Shown: positions 50,478 through 53,315 of the stretch, piece after piece
How the letters are laid out: every line of letters begins with the position of its first letter
How positions within the stretch are numbered: the first letter of the stretch is position 1
Assembly: GCF_004348725.1 (NCBI RefSeq)
Contig: NZ_SMKR01000028.1
Location: 1 to 53,315 of the forward strand
Source of the DNA: Kribbella turkmenica
GTDB taxonomy: Bacteria > Actinomycetota > Actinomycetes > Propionibacteriales > Kribbellaceae
DNA: 53,315 nt
Direction: 5' to 3'
Made by a program: the position numbers and the translations under genes
The notes under the pieces: generated by a model
Database searches by the model: none
What the model was told of the DNA's origin: nothing
Seen by the model: only the letters and a program-made list of their open reading frames with translations

Positions 50478-52184
50478 GTGGCCACCCTCACCGTCTCCGC
50501 CGGCTCCCGCACCCGAGTCGCGCTCCGCAGGCTGGGGCGGCAACGGCTGCTCGCGCTGCTCTTCGTCATCCCGCTGGCGTTCCTGGTATTGATGCCGATC
50601 TACCGGCTGCAGACCGAGGCCCTCAGCAACGGTGCGCAGGCGTACAGCACTGAGTTCGGCCGCGAGCGCATGCCTGGAACGATTCTGGCGACCATCGGCC
50701 TGGCCGTCGGATCGCTCGCCATCGCCATGGCGGCCGGCACCCTGCTGGCCTGGTCGGCCACGCTCCTACCAGCGCGCCTGCGCTGGATGCGCGTCCTGCC
50801 CATCCTCCCGATCGTCCTGCCGTTCGTCGCCGGCGTGCTTGGCTGGACGTTCCTGCTGTCACCCCGGCCGGGATACCTCAACGCGTTACTGCGGCGACTT
50901 CCCTGGTGGGACCACCTGGTAGCGGGACCGATCGACGTCTACACGCTTCCGTGGATCGTCATCATCACCGGTCTTACCCTGACCGCGTTCGTCTATCTGT
51001 TCCTCAGTGCGGGCTTTCAGAACATCAACTCCGAACTCATCGAGGCCGCCCACGTCAGCGGGTCAGGTGCCTTGGGTGTGTTCTTCCGCGTGATCCTGCC
51101 GATGATCCGCCCATCGTTGCTCTACGGCGGCGCTGTCGCCCTGCTGATCGGCCTCGGCCAGTTCACCGCGCCCCTGTTGCTGGGCCGGCAGAGCGACGTC
51201 AACGTACTCACCACCGAGATCTACTACGCGCTGTACAACCGCACCCCGCAGGACCCGGCGGCCGCCGCGGCCATCGCGTCGCCGCTGCTCATCGTCGGCG
51301 TCGCCGTCGTCCTGGGTCAGAAGTACCTGCTCGGCAACACCAGCCGCTTCGTCACCCACGGGGGACGAGGTTTCCGGCCGATACAGCGCAAGTCGAAGTT
51401 CGCGGTCGGTCTCATCCTCACCTACCTGCTGCTCTCGACCGTGCTGCCGCTCGTCGCACTTGCGGTCGTCTCCCTCTCGCCGTTCTGGAGTCGCAGGATC
51501 GCGCCTGGCGCCTTCAGTCTCGACAACTTCCGGGAATTGTTCGCTACCCCCGTTCTCGTTGATGCCGTCTGGACGAGCATCTGGATCTCGTTCCTCGCGG
51601 TGGCCATCTGCTTGCCGATCGGCTTCATCGCGTCCTCGCTACTGCTGCGCGCCAAGCAGCTGAAGGTCACTCGGGCAGTGCTGGACCTGATCATCACGTT
51701 GCCGTTGGGAGTGCCCGCGGTCGTGTTCGGAGTCGGATTTCTCCTGACGTATACCCGCGATCCGTTCTTCCTCTACGGCACGAAGTGGGTGCTCCTCGTC
51801 GCCTACGTCACGATCATGCTGCCGTTCACCACCCGGATGCACATGTCAGGTATGACCGCACTGGGCGACGCCTACGTCGAAGCATCCCGGGTGGCCGGTG
51901 CGGGTGTCGTCACGACGAACCTACGCATTGTGTTGCCCCTCCTGCGCTCCAGCGTCGGCGGGGCAGCGGCACTCATGTTCGTGCTTCTGACGCATGAGTT
52001 CACCGCCTCATTGCTGATCCGCTCCGCGCAGACGCAGGTGATGGGCACGGTCCTCTACGACACGTACGCCAACGGAAACTACCCACTGGTCGCTGCGGTC
52101 GCGATGATCATGACGGCGGTCACCTTCGCGGGTGTGGTCGTCGCCCTGTCGATCGGTGGCTCGAAGGTCTTCGAAGACCTATGA
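50478..52184 (+). CDS. ABC transporter permease with two fused permease domains (FbpB-like)
   Basis: 568 residues from GTG 50478. Two BPD_transp_1 halves are joined in one chain: the first about 20-290 with loop INSELIEAAHVSGSGALGVF before RVILPMIRPSLLYG, the second about 300-565 with loop MTALGDAYVEASRVAGAGVV before RIVLPLLRSSVGG. About twelve hydrophobic segments are visible. Such double permeases pair with one ATPase and one binding protein, exactly the set present here. The GTG is chosen because it immediately follows the ATPase stop. Confidence 0.93.
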   Translation: MATLTVSAGSRTRVALRRLGRQRLLALLFVIPLAFLVLMPIYRLQTEALSNGAQAYSTEFGRERMPGTILATIGLAVGSLAIAMAAGTLLAWSATLLPARLRWMRVLPILPIVLPFVAGVLGWTFLLSPRPGYLNALLRRLPWWDHLVAGPIDVYTLPWIVIITGLTLTAFVYLFLSAGFQNINSELIEAAHVSGSGALGVFFRVILPMIRPSLLYGGAVALLIGLGQFTAPLLLGRQSDVNVLTTEIYYALYNRTPQDPAAAAAIASPLLIVGVAVVLGQKYLLGNTSRFVTHGGRGFRPIQRKSKFAVGLILTYLLLSTVLPLVALAVVSLSPFWSRRIAPGAFSLDNFRELFATPVLVDAVWTSIWISFLAVAICLPIGFIASSLLLRAKQLKVTRAVLDLIITLPLGVPAVVFGVGFLLTYTRDPFFLYGTKWVLLVAYVTIMLPFTTRMHMSGMTALGDAYVEASRVAGAGVVTTNLRIVLPLLRSSVGGAAALMFVLLTHEFTASLLIRSAQTQVMGTVLYDTYANGNYPLVAAVAMIMTAVTFAGVVVALSIGGSKVFEDL

Positions 52185-52227
52185 CCGATAGCCCTCAAGT
52201 CACCCACCAGCAGAGATCGGCACGCAG

Positions 52228-53106
52228 ATGAAGATCGGCCTCCATGTCTCAGACTTCGACTGGCCCGGTGGTGCACAGACCCTGGCAACCGACTTGCAGC
52301 GAGTCGCGACGGCCGCCGAGGACGCGGGGTTCGCGCGTCTGTCGGTGGCCGACCACCTCTGGCAGATCGAGGCCAACGGCGCTCCTGAGGCGCCGATGCT
52401 GGAGGCCTACACCACGCTCGGCTTCCTCGCCGCGTGTACGACGCGAGTGGAGCTGCTGACGTGGGTCACGGCTGTGACGTATCGCGAGCCGGCGATGCTC
52501 GCCAAGTGCGTCACCACTCTGGACGTGCTCAGTGGTGGACGTGCCTGGCTGGGCATCGGTGCCGGATGGTACGAGGAGGAGGCACGAGGACTGGGTCTGA
52601 GCTTCCCGCCCTTGACCGAGCGTTTCGAGCGGTTGGAAGAAGCCTTGCGAATCTGTCGTCTAATGTTCGGCCACGACACAGCACAGCCCGGCGTGGAGTT
52701 CCACGGGAAGCACCATCAGCTGGGCCGAACCCTCAACTCACCGCCTCCGCTACGCCGGATCCCGGTCATGATCGGCGGTGGAGGGGAGAAGAGGACACTA
52801 CGTCTCGTCGCGCTGTATGCCGACGCCTGCAACCTCTTTGCGACGCCTGATCTCGAGCACAAGCTGGATGTGCTCCGAGAGCATTGCGAAGCCGTCTCAC
52901 GCGACTACGACGACATCGAGAAGACGGTGGTGTTGCCGATCGACCCCGGCTCGAGAGGTGAGAACGTGGAGCCGATTCTCAAGGAGTTGCAGCGGCTGGC
53001 CGGACTCGGCATCACGCACGCACACACCAAGGTGCCGCATGTGGACGAAATCGCGCCCTTGGAGCTGCTCGGCGACCGAATCATCCCGGAGGCCGCGCAA
53101 TTCTGA
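52228..53106 (+). CDS. LLM-class oxidoreductase, F420-dependent type
   Basis: 292 residues. Starts MKIGLHVSDFDWPGGAQTLA; the barrel shows AAEDAGFARLSVADHLWQIE, TTRVELLTWVTAVTYREPAM, VTTLDVLSGGRAWLGIGAGW, EEEARGLGLSFPPLTERFER, PPPLRRIPVMIGGGGEKRTL. The VADHLWQI and IGAGWYEEE motifs are typical of F420-dependent LLM enzymes. It probably acts on the compound brought in by the importer just upstream. ATG 52228 is preceded by CAGAGATCGGCACGCAG. Confidence 0.9.
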   Translation: MKIGLHVSDFDWPGGAQTLATDLQRVATAAEDAGFARLSVADHLWQIEANGAPEAPMLEAYTTLGFLAACTTRVELLTWVTAVTYREPAMLAKCVTTLDVLSGGRAWLGIGAGWYEEEARGLGLSFPPLTERFERLEEALRICRLMFGHDTAQPGVEFHGKHHQLGRTLNSPPPLRRIPVMIGGGGEKRTLRLVALYADACNLFATPDLEHKLDVLREHCEAVSRDYDDIEKTVVLPIDPGSRGENVEPILKELQRLAGLGITHAHTKVPHVDEIAPLELLGDRIIPEAAQF

Positions 53107-53119
53107 CCGACGCCCGGAC

Positions 53120-53315
53120 TGAACCACCCCGGGTTTGATGCGCACCTCCTTCGTTGGGAAGGTGGCATTCCTGCCGGGCAAGTACGACGAGCAGACCCGT
53201 GCCAAGGCGGTCCGGCTGGTCATCGATCATGTTGACGATTACGACTCTGAGTGGGCGGCGATCAAGGCGGTGTCGGCCCGGTTGGGGATGACGGCCGAGA
53301 CGCTGCGCCGCTGGG
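53120..53315 (+). mobile_element. Start of an IS3-type insertion sequence, cut by the window end
   Basis: TGAACCACCCCGGGTTTGAT from 53120 begins with TG and looks like the left terminal repeat of an IS3 element, 14 bp after the LLM stop. Its transposase gene follows immediately. The right end is outside the window. Its transposase differs from that of the relic at 5566, so the two elements are not copies of one another. Confidence 0.72.
53138..53315 (+). CDS. IS3-family transposase OrfA, N-terminal part
   Basis: Partial at the window end. From ATG 53138 the frame reads MRTSFVGKVAFLPGKYDEQT, RAKAVRLVIDHVDDYDSEWA, AIKAVSARLGMTAETLRRW, the helix-turn-helix part of IS3 OrfA (HTH_Tnp_1). GTG 53162, after TTGGGAAG, is an alternative start giving MAFLPGKYDEQ. 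No damage is visible in the part present, so the element may be intact, unlike the one at 5566. Confidence 0.88.
   Translation, partial: MRTSFVGKVAFLPGKYDEQTRAKAVRLVIDHVDDYDSEWAAIKAVSARLGMTAETLRRW

Noticed and set aside
51745-51755. GTATACC match resembling the CGGTATACCG operator
   Set aside because: It is inside the permease coding sequence, is not symmetric, and has no promoter next to it.
48204-52184. Iron(III) uptake system
   Set aside because: The family resemblance would allow it, but no Tyr-rich iron site could be assigned, and the operon ends with an LLM enzyme within a catabolic locus, so an organic or anionic ligand fits better.
5566-53315. Composite transposon made by two identical IS copies
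   Set aside because: The two transposases differ in sequence and the left element is a relic; no target duplication was seen.
1-53315. CRISPR arrays, tRNA or rRNA genes
   Set aside because: No regularly spaced direct repeats and no tRNA or rRNA-like segments were noticed in reading the window.

Overview
The window comes from a high-GC actinobacterium. The evidence is GC-rich third codon positions, many GTG starts, ATGA/GTGA gene overlaps, and a cofactor F420 economy: one enzyme strongly resembles F420-dependent glucose-6-phosphate dehydrogenase and several are luciferase-like monooxygenases (LLM). I cannot name the genus. No rRNA, tRNA or CRISPR array was seen.

Region 1 (1-5519) is a sugar operon: CUT2-type ABC importer (ATPase, permease, lipoprotein), class I DhnA/LacD-like aldolase and two PfkB kinases. 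It looks like a self-contained route from an imported sugar through a doubly phosphorylated ketose to triose phosphates. Region 2 (5566-10759) is decayed: a broken IS3-type element, an intact VOC/TetR divergent pair with a clear operator, then pieces of three transcription factors (PucR, MocR, GntR/FCD) fused together, and about 760 bp of nothing recognisable.

Region 3 (10760-26240) is a catabolic locus. It holds a GntR/FCD regulator with an MmgE/PrpD protein, a protein made of two fused cyclophilin-like (DUF3830-like) domains, an F420-type LLM enzyme, an acyl-CoA dehydrogenase, a CitE-like lyase, a MaoC hydratase, a type III CoA-transferase, two tandem single-domain DUF3830 proteins, an aldehyde dehydrogenase, a NitT/TauT-type ABC importer and the FGD-like enzyme. 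The palindrome CGGTATACCG lies at the divergent mmgE/DUF3830 promoter and again at the transporter promoter, so one regulator probably controls both halves. CoA-transferase, MaoC and CitE together match the logic of itaconate/mesaconate/methylsuccinate breakdown.

Region 4 (26920-53106) is a second, larger catabolic locus in four transcription units: hydrolase to MBL hydrolase (+), hydrolase to SDR with an embedded Crp-like regulator (-), SDRs to a flavin reductase/IclR-type fusion (+), and a binding-protein ABC importer plus LLM enzyme (+). The enzymes suggest oxygenation by LLM/flavin reductase, possibly Baeyer-Villiger type, then ester or lactone hydrolysis, alcohol oxidation, CoA activation and beta-oxidation of an alicyclic or branched compound. 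A GGTCACAG element recurs upstream of three of these units, and a related CTGTGACACAG palindrome sits in the divergent promoter of the Crp operon. A second IS3-type element begins at about 53120 and runs off the window.

Most notable: the four-domain DUF3830 system with its shared operator, the flavin reductase/effector-domain fusion, and several enzymes lacking textbook catalytic residues.
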